Of a stretch of 64,000 nucleotides of DNA, positions 35,297-44,267 are shown piece by piece. The stretch is from Bdellovibrionales bacterium CG10_big_fil_rev_8_21_14_0_10_45_34 (GTDB lineage Bacteria; Bdellovibrionota; Bdellovibrionia; Bdellovibrionales; 1-14-0-10-45-34). The translations under genes were made by a program, and so were the position numbers. The notes beneath the pieces were generated by a model. It was not told where the DNA came from, searched no databases, and saw only the letters and a list, made by a program, of their open reading frames with translations. The first letter of the stretch is position 1; each line of letters begins with the position of its first letter. The DNA is taken from contig PEZS01000008.1 of assembly GCA_002778785.1 (NCBI GenBank), forward strand, positions 69,207 to 133,206, read 5' to 3'.

Positions 35297-36802
35297 CTAA
35301 TGTCTGAAGTGCCTCTTGCCAGTAAGTACCATCGAAATCCCAAGCTCTTCACATCGCTTAAGAACTTCATCGTCTCGCTTGGATCCACCGGGCTGTATCA
35401 CCCACCGTACTCCTGCTTGAGCAATTCTCTCAACTGAGTCTACAAATGGAAAGAATCCGTCACTAGCCAACACCCACTCTGCAGCAGCTTTCCCATGCAC
35501 CTTCTCCGCGCGCGTGATGGCATGCTCAACTGCATCTACGCGGTTCACTTGCCCCATCCCAAGACCCAAAGACTGCCCGTGATGAACAATGGAAATCGCG
35601 TTGCTTTTTAATTGTGCCACAAGATTCCATGAAAATGTAAGATCCTCTAAAACTTTTGCGTCTGGTTTTTTGCCGTAGTACTTCCAGTCAGAAGTATCTA
35701 GCGAAACCTGATCGAAAGTCTGCCGCAAAATGCCCCCTCGTATCGAACGGTATTCATAACGAGGAATCGCCCAGGCCTCCTTTGGAAAAACCAAAACTCG
35801 CAACTGGGACTTCTTTCGTAAAAGCTCAATTGCCTCTTCTGTAATGGAGGGGACGACGATACATTCCAAAAATATGCTTGAAAGAAACTCGGTCATTTCG
35901 GTCGTGAGTTCGAAATTCGCAGAAACTATGCCACCGAACCGACTCACCGGATCTGCTTCTAACGCTTTTTTTAAGGCTGCAATCCCCGAGGAAGCATCAC
36001 GTCCAAAGCCACAAGGACTATTGTGTTTTACAACACATGCTGCAGGAGTCGAAAAGACTTCAATGGCTCTCAGTGCTGACTCCAGATCCAGCAAATTGTT
36101 ATACGAGAGTTCCTTACCCTGCAATATTTTCGATTGCTGCCAACCACTTTCATGTGCTGTCATCCAAACGGCTTCTTGATGAGGGTTCTCCCCATATCGG
36201 AGTACCCGATGCTCTCTTAAGGGCAGAGTCTCCTGAGTTGGCAAAAAGTATTTCGCTATCGTTGCGTCGTACTGGGCCGTGTGCTGGAACACCTTTGCAG
36301 CAAGATAGCGTCGATCAGCGATATTAAGAGAGTAAGACTTTTCTGTCAGCCAGGCGTAGTCGGACGGATCACAAACTACGGCTACGGATTCGAAGTTTTT
36401 TGAGGCCGCCCTCAAAAGGGTCGGGCCGCCAATATCGATCAGCTCTACTTGCTGGGCTTCATCCACTTTCTTTTCTATTCCGCTTTCAAATGGGTAGAGA
36501 TTGCAAATCACCAGATCAAAAAGTTCCAACTGATTTTCTTTAAGGAGTATTTGGTCTTCTGTGTGGGACTTTCGTGCAAGAAGCGCCATATGTACCTTTG
36601 GGTGCAAGGTACGAACTCGGCCATCCATAACTTCAGGAAAACCGGTATGTTCTTCTATCGGTGTTACCCGCAGACCGCTGCCTTTGAGCAATGTGTAAGT
36701 ACCACCAGTAGAGACAACGCGTGCGCCTGCTTCTACCAATGGCCTAAGAAAATCCACGATACCGGTTTTATTTGAGACGCTAACAAGAATATTTTTGAAC
36801 AT
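35297..36802 (-). CDS. purH: Bifunctional AICAR formyltransferase/IMP cyclohydrolase
   Basis: 501 aa. Catalyses the last two steps of IMP synthesis. Seen: N-terminal MGS-like cyclohydrolase domain (about 1-190; SVSNKTGIVDFL, STGGTY, DGRVRTLHPKVH, NLYPFE) and the C-terminal transformylase domain with the CVVKHNSPCGFG motif (about 255-267), SDGFFPFVDSVERIA and a C-terminal GKRHFRH. It follows mlaD after 18 bp, with a ribosome site inside a repeat-like sequence, and precedes the GYF-TPR gene by 11 bp. Confidence 0.95.
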   Translation of the reverse strand: MFKNILVSVSNKTGIVDFLRPLVEAGARVVSTGGTYTLLKGSGLRVTPIEEHTGFPEVMDGRVRTLHPKVHMALLARKSHTEDQILLKENQLELFDLVICNLYPFESGIEKKVDEAQQVELIDIGGPTLLRAASKNFESVAVVCDPSDYAWLTEKSYSLNIADRRYLAAKVFQHTAQYDATIAKYFLPTQETLPLREHRVLRYGENPHQEAVWMTAHESGWQQSKILQGKELSYNNLLDLESALRAIEVFSTPAACVVKHNSPCGFGRDASSGIAALKKALEADPVSRFGGIVSANFELTTEMTEFLSSIFLECIVVPSITEEAIELLRKKSQLRVLVFPKEAWAIPRYEYRSIRGGILRQTFDQVSLDTSDWKYYGKKPDAKVLEDLTFSWNLVAQLKSNAISIVHHGQSLGLGMGQVNRVDAVEHAITRAEKVHGKAAAEWVLASDGFFPFVDSVERIAQAGVRWVIQPGGSKRDDEVLKRCEELGISMVLTGKRHFRH

Positions 36803-36818
36803 TAAGGCGTGTCCTCAT
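36803..36818 (-). repeat. Short match to the MITE terminal repeat in the mlaD-purH gap
   Basis: On the minus strand atgaggacacgcctta matches the 6349-6368 end (atgaggacacgcccta) at 15 of 16 bases. It fills the gap between the mlaD stop and the purH ATG and contains gagga about 10 bases before it, so it may serve as the ribosome site. It could also be chance similarity. Confidence 0.5.
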
Positions 36819-36820
36819 GA

Positions 36821-38212
36821 CTAGAAATTCACTCTCGAGAGAAGTCTTGTCAGATCATCATTGCTGAAGTCAAGACCCGCGCCAAAGTAACTTGTTGAGT
36901 TACCCTCTCGAGAAGAAAAGTCATCAAAACCGCCGATCAGATAAAGCCCTTTGAGCAAGTCAAATCTTGCAAAAGCCCTGAGGTGAATGCTATTTTCTGT
37001 AAATTCAAAAGCGTCGAATGAAAGTCGCAGCTGTCTTCTAAAGAAATGATAATCAACTCCGAACCCACCGCTACTTTCGATGAGTCCGCCTCGTAACGCC
37101 AATTCATGAATATACTTGGCATACATGGCAGAAAATTTAACTTTATTTTTAAACACTTTGGTTTCTCGAGTCGTAGTCGTTCCACCTGGTTCATTGACCA
37201 GAGTCGTATCGACCCTCTCTATGACGCCAGTGGGGTCATCGACTACTTGGATAAGATAGTAACGATCTTGCCCCGGTTGTATCTGAAGCCCGAGGTAGGA
37301 TTTAAATAGTCCCGGCCCGGTCTGGTACTCCGAACGCAAATCTAAACTGGTTTGGAGTGATGAAACATCGCCTAAGAAAAGGTTAACGTTATCCACAGCC
37401 TTATTCACTTCGACGATGGTCGTGTCATCGTTAACAAGCTTTCCGAGTGTTCCCTCTCCTGTATTGATCTTTCTCGTGATGTCTTCGATATTTCCCATGC
37501 TTCGGTCGAGTTTATCAACGCTTGCCATGAGTTTTCGCCAAGAGGAACGAAAGCCTTGCTCGCCTTCCTCGGTCATTGAGTCACGGATAACGTCTGATAT
37601 CTCTCTGACATTTGAAACAATCTCTCTAAAATCTTGCTTGTTATCGCGGGACACTTCGGAGAGATCTTGAGTTACCTTTTCAATGTTATCGACGATGCGA
37701 CCAAGCGCTGTGACGCGATCCCCTTCCTGAGTGGCCGACTTAAGAGCTTGCGCCACTTCCTTAAGATCGTCCGTAATTTCAGATACGTCTCCCATCACTT
37801 TATCAAGAGAACCACCTTCATTGATCTTGCCAATCTGCCCATTGTCTCCCAGCAGTGGATCTGCATCGCTTCCCGGAAAAAGTTCAACATAACGATCTCC
37901 AAGAATACCTAAGGACTTTATCGTAACTCGCGCCGAAGTTTTGACCGGCAAGTCCCCTCGAATCAACATCTCTACTCGGGCCTGACCATCTCGCAAATCA
38001 ATACCTTCTATGATTCCGACATCGATACCAGCTGTCTTCACAGAGCCCTTCTTAACAAGGCCTGAGGCATCACCGACTAAAAACCAATAGGATTTTGTTG
38101 AGCCCCTAAGGCTTGGATTCTCCGAGACGCGAAACGCCATATAGACGATCAGTCCAGAGATGATCGCCACCACAAACCCAACTCTTAATGTGAGAGTAGG
38201 AACCCCATTCAC
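36821..38212 (-). CDS. mlaD: MCE/MlaD-family lipid-transport protein with long beta-rich C-terminus
   Basis: 463 aa; E. coli MlaD has about 180. N-terminal membrane helix (VGFVVAIISGLIVYMAF, about 10-28), one MCE domain (about 40-125; KKGSVKTAGIDVGIIEGIDL, SLGILGDRYVELFPG), a long helical segment (about 140-290, heptad-like) and a C-terminal domain of about 150 residues with alternating aromatic strands (FGVDYHFFRRQLRLSFDAFE, ARFDLLKGLYLIGGFDD) that resembles an outer-membrane-type barrel. The start is GTG, overlapping the mlaF TGA by 4 nt. It probably spans from inner toward outer membrane. Confidence 0.9.
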   Translation of the reverse strand: MNGVPTLTLRVGFVVAIISGLIVYMAFRVSENPSLRGSTKSYWFLVGDASGLVKKGSVKTAGIDVGIIEGIDLRDGQARVEMLIRGDLPVKTSARVTIKSLGILGDRYVELFPGSDADPLLGDNGQIGKINEGGSLDKVMGDVSEITDDLKEVAQALKSATQEGDRVTALGRIVDNIEKVTQDLSEVSRDNKQDFREIVSNVREISDVIRDSMTEEGEQGFRSSWRKLMASVDKLDRSMGNIEDITRKINTGEGTLGKLVNDDTTIVEVNKAVDNVNLFLGDVSSLQTSLDLRSEYQTGPGLFKSYLGLQIQPGQDRYYLIQVVDDPTGVIERVDTTLVNEPGGTTTTRETKVFKNKVKFSAMYAKYIHELALRGGLIESSGGFGVDYHFFRRQLRLSFDAFEFTENSIHLRAFARFDLLKGLYLIGGFDDFSSREGNSTSYFGAGLDFSNDDLTRLLSRVNF

Positions 38213-38994
38213 TCCCGATGAACCCCTTTTGAGACAAATCGTTTCACTAACTCAATTTCCGAACTTAAAAAGTCATCGGCAGTTCCGCTCAGTAAGATCA
38301 CCCCATCGTTCAGCATTGCTATAAAATCTCCAAATCGAAATGCGGCATAAAGATCATGCGTCACAACTACACTCGTCATACCTTCGCGATGGCGATGTGT
38401 ATCCAGAATTAGATTATCAACCATTTCGGTCATGATGGGATCCAGTCCTGTTGTTGGCTCATCATAAAAAAGGATTTCTGGATCTATGGCTAACGCGCGA
38501 GCTAGACCAACTCGCTTCCTCATTCCGCCACTTAATTCGGAAGGAAGTTTTTCGAAGTCTCTCGGCTTAAGGCCTACGCTAAGCAGTTTGTCTTGAGCCA
38601 ATCTCCGCGCTGCTGCGCGCTTAAGATCTTTACGATGCTCTCGAATAGGGAACAGCACATTTTGAAGTGCAGTCATATCATCAAAAAGAGCCGCATTTTG
38701 AAAAAGGACTCCAAAGTTTTTCGAAAATTCAACAGCTTCATCGACATCAAACTTGGTAACGTCTTTTCCGAGGACTTCGATGAGCCCTGATGTTGGCGGT
38801 AGCAAGCCGAGCAGCATCTTAAGGAGCACGCTTTTCCCTGTTCCACTAAATCCGATCAGCACAGTGATTTTGCCTTTGGGAATCTCTAAATTGACGTCTC
38901 TGAGTACCTGCTCTTTACCATCAAATGACTTCTGTAACTTCTCTACTCGAATGACTACGGAGGCTGGGACATTGGGAGTAAGTAATTCTGGCAT
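38209..38994 (-). CDS. mlaF: ABC transporter ATPase of Mla-type lipid transport
   Basis: 261 aa. Walker A GFSGTGKSVLLKMLL, Q-loop LFQNAALFDDM, signature LSGGMRKRVGLARAL, Walker B EILFYDEPTTGLDP and H-loop VVTHD are all present in the order of MlaF-type ATPases. It powers the MlaE permease with MlaD. It starts 20 bp after mlaE and overlaps mlaD. Confidence 0.95.
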   Translation of the reverse strand: MPELLTPNVPASVVIRVEKLQKSFDGKEQVLRDVNLEIPKGKITVLIGFSGTGKSVLLKMLLGLLPPTSGLIEVLGKDVTKFDVDEAVEFSKNFGVLFQNAALFDDMTALQNVLFPIREHRKDLKRAAARRLAQDKLLSVGLKPRDFEKLPSELSGGMRKRVGLARALAIDPEILFYDEPTTGLDPIMTEMVDNLILDTHRHREGMTSVVVTHDLYAAFRFGDFIAMLNDGVILLSGTADDFLSSEIELVKRFVSKGVHRE

Positions 38995-39014
38995 CGCTCT
39001 CTCGCTTTAACATA

Positions 39015-39854
39015 TCACATGATAGCTAAATACAATCTTATCAATTTTGTTACGAAAAGATCGACGATAATTATTGATACCATGCTAATTACGACACCGT
39101 GATGTGTAGCATCACCGACACCTTTGGCACCTCCTTCGGTATGAAATCCCTTGAACGTGCATACAGATGAAAATATTAGCCCAAACACCGCTCCCTTGAT
39201 CACTCCTTCTACTATGTCTCTTGGTTCTGCCCAATCGTTGACCTTTGACCAAAAAACCGCCGGGTCTAGGTGTAGTACATGAACAGCCATGACGTGGGCT
39301 CCAAACATTGCCACAAACCCAAAAAAACTCGTCAGGAGTGGAGTTGCAATGACTCCCGCGATCACCCTTGGAGCAACTAAGTATTGAATAGGGCTCACTC
39401 CCATGATTTTCATTGCATCAATCTGCTCCGTAACTCTCATCGTACCCAGTTGGGCTGCCATGGCTCCGCCAGCACGAGCTGAAATAATGAGCCCAGTTAA
39501 TACCGGTCCTAATTCCCGAAAAATGCCTAAAGCTACCGTAGCACCAATAAGACCTTCCGCGTTGATCATGCGAAATCCTAGATAACTCTGAAAGCAAAAG
39601 ACCATTCCTGTAAACATTCCTGTTAAAGCGACGATGAGGAGGCTTTTGTTTGCCACAAACTCCAGTTGCACTAAAAACTGCGTCCATCGGAAAGGGGGAC
39701 GAAAGGCCATACGAAAAGCTTGAAAAATAAAAAGAGAAAGCTCTCCTAATTTTAAAAAGGGCATCTTAGCGAGATCAAGGAACTCGGAAAAGTCCCAAGA
39801 ATTCCTTTCTTCGCCATTTGTGTCCGAGCTACCAGCACCTGTTGAGACGCTCAC
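39015..39854 (-). CDS. mlaE: MlaE-type permease
   Basis: 279 aa. Five or six membrane helices (LLIVALTGMFTGMVFCFQSY, TPLLTSFFGFVAMFGAHVMA, and a final IIIVDLFVTKLI) and the family motif SARAGGAMAAQLGTMRVTEQIDAM (positions about 128-151, key residues Arg, Gly, Glu and Asp) that contacts the ATPase. The start is a GTG overlapping the alr TGA by 4 nt. No MlaA, MlaB or MlaC gene is in the window. Confidence 0.94.
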   Translation of the reverse strand: MSVSTGAGSSDTNGEERNSWDFSEFLDLAKMPFLKLGELSLFIFQAFRMAFRPPFRWTQFLVQLEFVANKSLLIVALTGMFTGMVFCFQSYLGFRMINAEGLIGATVALGIFRELGPVLTGLIISARAGGAMAAQLGTMRVTEQIDAMKIMGVSPIQYLVAPRVIAGVIATPLLTSFFGFVAMFGAHVMAVHVLHLDPAVFWSKVNDWAEPRDIVEGVIKGAVFGLIFSSVCTFKGFHTEGGAKGVGDATHHGVVISMVSIIIVDLFVTKLIRLYLAIM

Positions 39855-41023
39855 GGCGTGTATCTCCGCGGTATTCGTGAATTGATGTTTGTAAGGACTT
39901 CGTACCCAATCGTGTTTGCATGATAAGCAAGTGTTTCCACTCTCACGGCAGACTGAGCTCCAAGGTTTGTTTCACCGAAAAGAAGTACGCTCTCACCAAT
40001 AAGAAGTTGGTCTTTTTGCGTATGCTCTTCGAGACTTATCATAAGGTAGTCCATACACACTCGTCCTACAACTGGACAAACTTCCTCTCTTACCACAACA
40101 GAGGCCTTGTTCGACAAACACCTCAAATATCCATCACCATAACCAACCGGAAGAACCGCTATCTTCATTTCTTTGGACGCTCGAAAGGTGCCGCCATAAC
40201 TAACAATCTCGCCCCTCTTTAAATTTTGAAAGTGGACAATTTGACTTTTCAAACTCATGGCGGGCCTGAGATCCGACAAGATTTTTTCTGTTGGACTACA
40301 TCCGTAAAGGGAAATGCCCGGACGAAAAAACTTCATCTGACTTTTTGTGAAACTAGGTATCTGTTCTTCAACTCGATCAAGTGGATTGCCATGAAGCACA
40401 TAACCTGAAATGATCGGTGCGGAGCTTCCCCAGTGGATGGCTAGGTTCCAACCGTCAACATCATCCACGTAGTCGGCAAATATCTTGAGCTGAGCTAGGC
40501 TTGTTGAACTTTTATCGTAAAAATCTGCCGAAGAGTGGAGGTGGGTACAAAGCCCAACAAGATTTCGAAGGCTCGTGGCTTTGCCAACAACTTGCTTGGC
40601 AAGCGCCGGATCCATACCTAGGCGGTTCATTCCAGTATTGATTTTTAAATGAAAGCCAACGTCTCTAAAAAAACTTTTCAAAAGTTCAATTTCACTTTTG
40701 CGGCTCACAACTGGCGTAAGCTGATGCTTCCTGCATGCCCCAAGGCTGATTTCATCAAAAGTGGCAAAAACAAGAATGGGGGTGAGAATTCCCGCTTGTC
40801 GAAGCTCGATACCCTCTTCTACGAGTGCTACACCAAAGCCGACTGGCTCCATATATTCCAGCGACTTGGCAACATCGATTAGACCATGACCATAAGCATT
40901 CGCCTTAACCATCGGGCAAAGGCCAGCACGATCGCCTAAAGTGCTCAAGAGAAGACTGTAGTTTTCTTTAATTGCAGAAAGATTAATTTCCGCCCAAGTC
41001 TTTCGAAAGTGTGCCTCTACCAC
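39851..41023 (-). CDS. alr: Alanine racemase
   Basis: 390 aa from a GTG at 41023, chosen because GGAGGG lies about 8 bases upstream; an ATG at 41044 gives 397 aa. Interconverts L- and D-alanine with PLP for peptidoglycan. Seen: the PLP lysine in PMVKANAYGHG (about residue 38), a barrel domain to about 240, the catalytic tyrosine segment RPGISLYGCSP and C-terminal GRVCMDYLMISL. It overlaps the GGDEF-type gene by about 41 nt and mlaE by 4 nt, so the reading frames are tightly coupled. Confidence 0.93.
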   Translation of the reverse strand: MVEAHFRKTWAEINLSAIKENYSLLLSTLGDRAGLCPMVKANAYGHGLIDVAKSLEYMEPVGFGVALVEEGIELRQAGILTPILVFATFDEISLGACRKHQLTPVVSRKSEIELLKSFFRDVGFHLKINTGMNRLGMDPALAKQVVGKATSLRNLVGLCTHLHSSADFYDKSSTSLAQLKIFADYVDDVDGWNLAIHWGSSAPIISGYVLHGNPLDRVEEQIPSFTKSQMKFFRPGISLYGCSPTEKILSDLRPAMSLKSQIVHFQNLKRGEIVSYGGTFRASKEMKIAVLPVGYGDGYLRCLSNKASVVVREEVCPVVGRVCMDYLMISLEEHTQKDQLLIGESVLLFGETNLGAQSAVRVETLAYHANTIGYEVLTNINSRIPRRYTP

Positions 41024-42527
41024 TTGAGGGCCCTCCAATTTCATTCAAGCTTTCGATGGATTTGAACTCCGGACGAAAGGCCTCGTCTACGACATAGATG
41101 CACACTTTGTTTTTACTTCGAGACATCACCTGATCAAGTGCTTCCTGGGCCGACTCCACAAGAGCGTCCGCGTCTGATGAAAGATTCGGGAACTCACTAA
41201 CACCTATACTGAGGCTCAAATGCCCTAAAGGTTGATGATCCATCATCGGAAACGCCGCCTGACTGATTGCACGACGTATTTTTTCAGACTTAATGGCAGC
41301 CCCAACTCGAGACGTATGCGGCAGCACCATAACCAGTCGACCGCCACCCAAGTTAAAGATTCGATCGTTCGCGCGCGAAGCACGAAGGAGATATTTCACA
41401 ACTTTACGTAAAAGAACATTCGAGAGCACGATACCATTTCGCTCGTTGTAAGATTTGAAATCATCAATTTCGATCGCAATCACTGAGAGTGGGTGTTTAA
41501 TTCTGCGACTTCGAGACACCTCATCGGCAACGAAACTGTGTAGACCCTTTGCCAAATAGGCCTCTGTCTGGGAATCTTTGTTTTCTAAAAGGTGTAGTCT
41601 GAGCTGGGACTGCTTAAGTTCAATCTCTCTTATCAGTGAGCTTTTAATGAGTTCAACTGCTGAATCGTGATGAAATGAGGGGCGCACAAAAACAAGTATA
41701 TAAATTTGCCCATCGGTTAGTTCCAAACACAAAAAAGTGCGGTCTTCCACGAATCCCATCTTATCTAAAAAAACACGCAGTTCCGGTAGCTCAGAAGGGC
41801 TTCTTAGAAGCGGCAATAATGTTTTGGGATCTCTCTTCGAAAGATCGACTCCCAAACCTTCACTCGGATCGATCGGTAAATTCTTGCTAATTTGCAGCGG
41901 CAAACTTCGATGACTTGCAATAAAACGAAACAAACAGACTGGGCCTTGCTGAGTCCACGCAGACATCCAGTTAGCCAAGTTTTGAAAACAAGTCCCCATA
42001 TCCTGTGAGTCTCGGATCAGCTGGCTCATCGAGAGCAACCCATCCAACTGAGATTCAAACCATGCAAGATTACGATCTCTTAAAGTGATCTCTGCATGTA
42101 GCTCTAAATATTTTGATTCCGCTAACTGTCGTTTTTGTTGTACGTAACTCAGCTCAGCGACGCGGTCTACTCTCAAAGTTAAGGCAATCGAGCCAAAGGA
42201 GCTCCAAAGTACTACGTCTGAAGCACCAAATTCAAGAGCTCTTTGTTGCTCATCAGGATCTTCCCCGTCTACTAAAACGAGCAATGAAGATTCTACGTTG
42301 ATGAGACGAACCGCCGCGAACAAATCAGACAAATCTGCATCTTCGGTGACAATATCTACTAACAGAATCGAGGTCGGCTGCGCCCTGAACTCTTCTAGCA
42401 AAAGAGAGGTGTCTTCAAATAACTGCGTGTTGTATCCGACAGATTCCAGCGACTCGGAGATGTATTTACGCCGAGTACGATTTTGGCAGTATACGAGCAC
42501 CTGAAAGCGTGAGCGAAAATTATCCAC
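40983..42527 (-). CDS. REC-GGDEF protein with degenerate active sites
   Basis: 514 aa from a GTG at 42527 with GGAGG upstream. N-terminal REC-like domain (about 8-125) keeps the Asp of ILLVDIV but the usual Lys-Pro is replaced (VVLWSSFGS). A middle region (about 140-310) looks GAF-like. The C-terminal GGDEF-type domain (about 335-485; VIAIEIDDFKSYNERNG) has GGGRL in place of GG(D/E)EF, so cyclase activity is probably lost, while RAND (RxxD) lies five residues before it at the inhibitory-site position. A c-di-GMP receptor is therefore more likely than a cyclase. It overlaps the sensor-like gene by 8 nt. Confidence 0.82.
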   Translation of the reverse strand: MDNFRSRFQVLVYCQNRTRRKYISESLESVGYNTQLFEDTSLLLEEFRAQPTSILLVDIVTEDADLSDLFAAVRLINVESSLLVLVDGEDPDEQQRALEFGASDVVLWSSFGSIALTLRVDRVAELSYVQQKRQLAESKYLELHAEITLRDRNLAWFESQLDGLLSMSQLIRDSQDMGTCFQNLANWMSAWTQQGPVCLFRFIASHRSLPLQISKNLPIDPSEGLGVDLSKRDPKTLLPLLRSPSELPELRVFLDKMGFVEDRTFLCLELTDGQIYILVFVRPSFHHDSAVELIKSSLIREIELKQSQLRLHLLENKDSQTEAYLAKGLHSFVADEVSRSRRIKHPLSVIAIEIDDFKSYNERNGIVLSNVLLRKVVKYLLRASRANDRIFNLGGGRLVMVLPHTSRVGAAIKSEKIRRAISQAAFPMMDHQPLGHLSLSIGVSEFPNLSSDADALVESAQEALDQVMSRSKNKVCIYVVDEAFRPEFKSIESLNEIGGPSSGRGTLSKDLGGN

Positions 42528-44031
42528 CCTGATCCTCCGACATGTCTCTAACTATAGACTTCGGTAGCTGAGGTTTCCACGCTGAACGAAGGACTGTTTT
42601 TTTGAACTCCTCGGATATAGGTTTCAACGTAATTTCTGTACCCGCAGGTCGAAAATCAATTTTAGGAAGCTCGTCTTCAGTGGTTTGAGATGATGCAGTT
42701 CGTTCACGAATTAAAGTTTCTTCTTCTTGCCATGACTGATTATGTCCACCCAGAGCCGCCGTCAGAGCCTTGATGCTTTCTTGACTCTCGGTAGTAAATG
42801 AAGTGGGCTCGCAAACTTCTGTCCACTCCTTGTTAAGAAGTCCTTCGAGTCGATCTAAAGCCATTTCTACATTTTTATGATCGCCTGTCTTCCACAGACC
42901 CTTGACCTTTAAAAGATCAATCTGTGCTTTTGCAGACGCGAGTGGAGCATAAATCTGACCCTTAAGCTGAGCCCAAAGTCTTCGCTGGCTTTCTTTCCAG
43001 GTGTGTTTTTCTTCGAATTGCTCTTCACTAAGTTGTCTTTGCACTTGATCTTGCCACTTTGACCAGTGAAACAGAAAGTCAGTTAAGACAGGTTTTAGAA
43101 AATCCCTTTTCGATTCTGAAAGAGTTTTCAAATTGCCCATCCACTGCTCCTGAGAATCACCTTTAAATAGCTCTATCACGCGTCTTTCAACAAACACGCC
43201 AATATAATACCCTGCAAGTCCCAATAAAATAATCAGTCCCAAAGCAAGTAGCTGTAACGCAGTAAATGTTTTGGTGACCCTTGCTTCGTTTGTAGAGATC
43301 AGCTTCAACGTCAATGCGCCACCTAAAAGGGAGGCGCTATTAGCACTGATCTTGCTCAAATCGCTTTCATCGTTTGCGTTGATAGAAACAATTGTATCTT
43401 CTTGTGCTCCTACCAGGTGGGCTTCAAAAGCTTGTCCTTTAAGATCTTTCAGTACGCTTTCAATGAATTTTGCCTCGATGATTCCCACAAAGCCGGCTGA
43501 ATCTCCGCGACCCTTTGGAGCCCAGATGAGAAGTTGCTGTTTGTTATCAAGAGCGAAAAGGTTACTTTGGCTGAGTAGTCCTGAACTTCTTTGAGCTCTG
43601 GCAATGAGTCGAACAATTTCCCTTTGTTGATCAGCAGATCCTAACTGACCAAGGTCCGAAATCACCCATGCGGCTGACTGCCACTCAACTGCTCCAGCTG
43701 CAAGAAACGGAGAAGGTAGAGGCCCACCTCTTCCGGTCTGGTTCCAAACGGCCAACTGATAAGCACGGTTCTGGATTTCTCTTTCAAGCAAAGTTGTCGA
43801 CATTGCCAACACTTGTTTGGAGTAACTGCTTAGTATCTCGCTGTTTACCTTCTCCAATTGAGAGTTAATGTCGCTCTTCTGAATCCAGTAACTGAACATA
43901 GAGAACACAATGAGTAACAACGGTAAAGTCCATCTTACTGATAGTGGCATAGACTTCCTTCCATCCTTGGTCGTCTTGCGAGCGCCAGCCCGCGTTGAAT
44001 TTATTGTCCTTAGGCCAGGTGATTTGGTCAA
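42520..44031 (-). CDS. Two-helix membrane sensor-like protein without kinase domain
   Basis: 503 aa from a TTG at 44031 (ggag 5 bases upstream); ATG at residue 28 is an alternative. Two membrane helices (WTLPLLLIVFSMFSYWI, about 33-49, and LQLLALGLIILLGLAGYYIG, about 252-271) bracket a periplasmic domain of about 200 residues. The cytoplasmic part (about 280-420) is a long helical coil resembling a dimerisation region, but no ATPase motifs follow; the C-terminal 80 residues are acidic. Together with the coupled REC-GGDEF protein it may form a sensor-receptor pair that starts the operon. Confidence 0.75.
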   Translation of the reverse strand: MTKSPGLRTINSTRAGARKTTKDGRKSMPLSVRWTLPLLLIVFSMFSYWIQKSDINSQLEKVNSEILSSYSKQVLAMSTTLLEREIQNRAYQLAVWNQTGRGGPLPSPFLAAGAVEWQSAAWVISDLGQLGSADQQREIVRLIARAQRSSGLLSQSNLFALDNKQQLLIWAPKGRGDSAGFVGIIEAKFIESVLKDLKGQAFEAHLVGAQEDTIVSINANDESDLSKISANSASLLGGALTLKLISTNEARVTKTFTALQLLALGLIILLGLAGYYIGVFVERRVIELFKGDSQEQWMGNLKTLSESKRDFLKPVLTDFLFHWSKWQDQVQRQLSEEQFEEKHTWKESQRRLWAQLKGQIYAPLASAKAQIDLLKVKGLWKTGDHKNVEMALDRLEGLLNKEWTEVCEPTSFTTESQESIKALTAALGGHNQSWQEEETLIRERTASSQTTEDELPKIDFRPAGTEITLKPISEEFKKTVLRSAWKPQLPKSIVRDMSEDQGG

Positions 44032-44267
44032 GCTCCAGTCGTCGAAGGCAGGGCCCCAATCTTTTTTTTACCTCCACACGAGGCGTTGGCAGCAGGTTAA
44101 TCTAGTGAATGATTGCCGGGCGCTCAGAGACTTTGATGACGCGATATCAACGAAAGCGACTCAACCCTTGGTTTTCTTGCCTCAATGCAAAAATGGTAGC
44201 AAATGCTATGGATGATGGTTGCCGGTTGTCAGAAAAAACTGGATTTGCCTGAAAGAAGAGAGGATCA

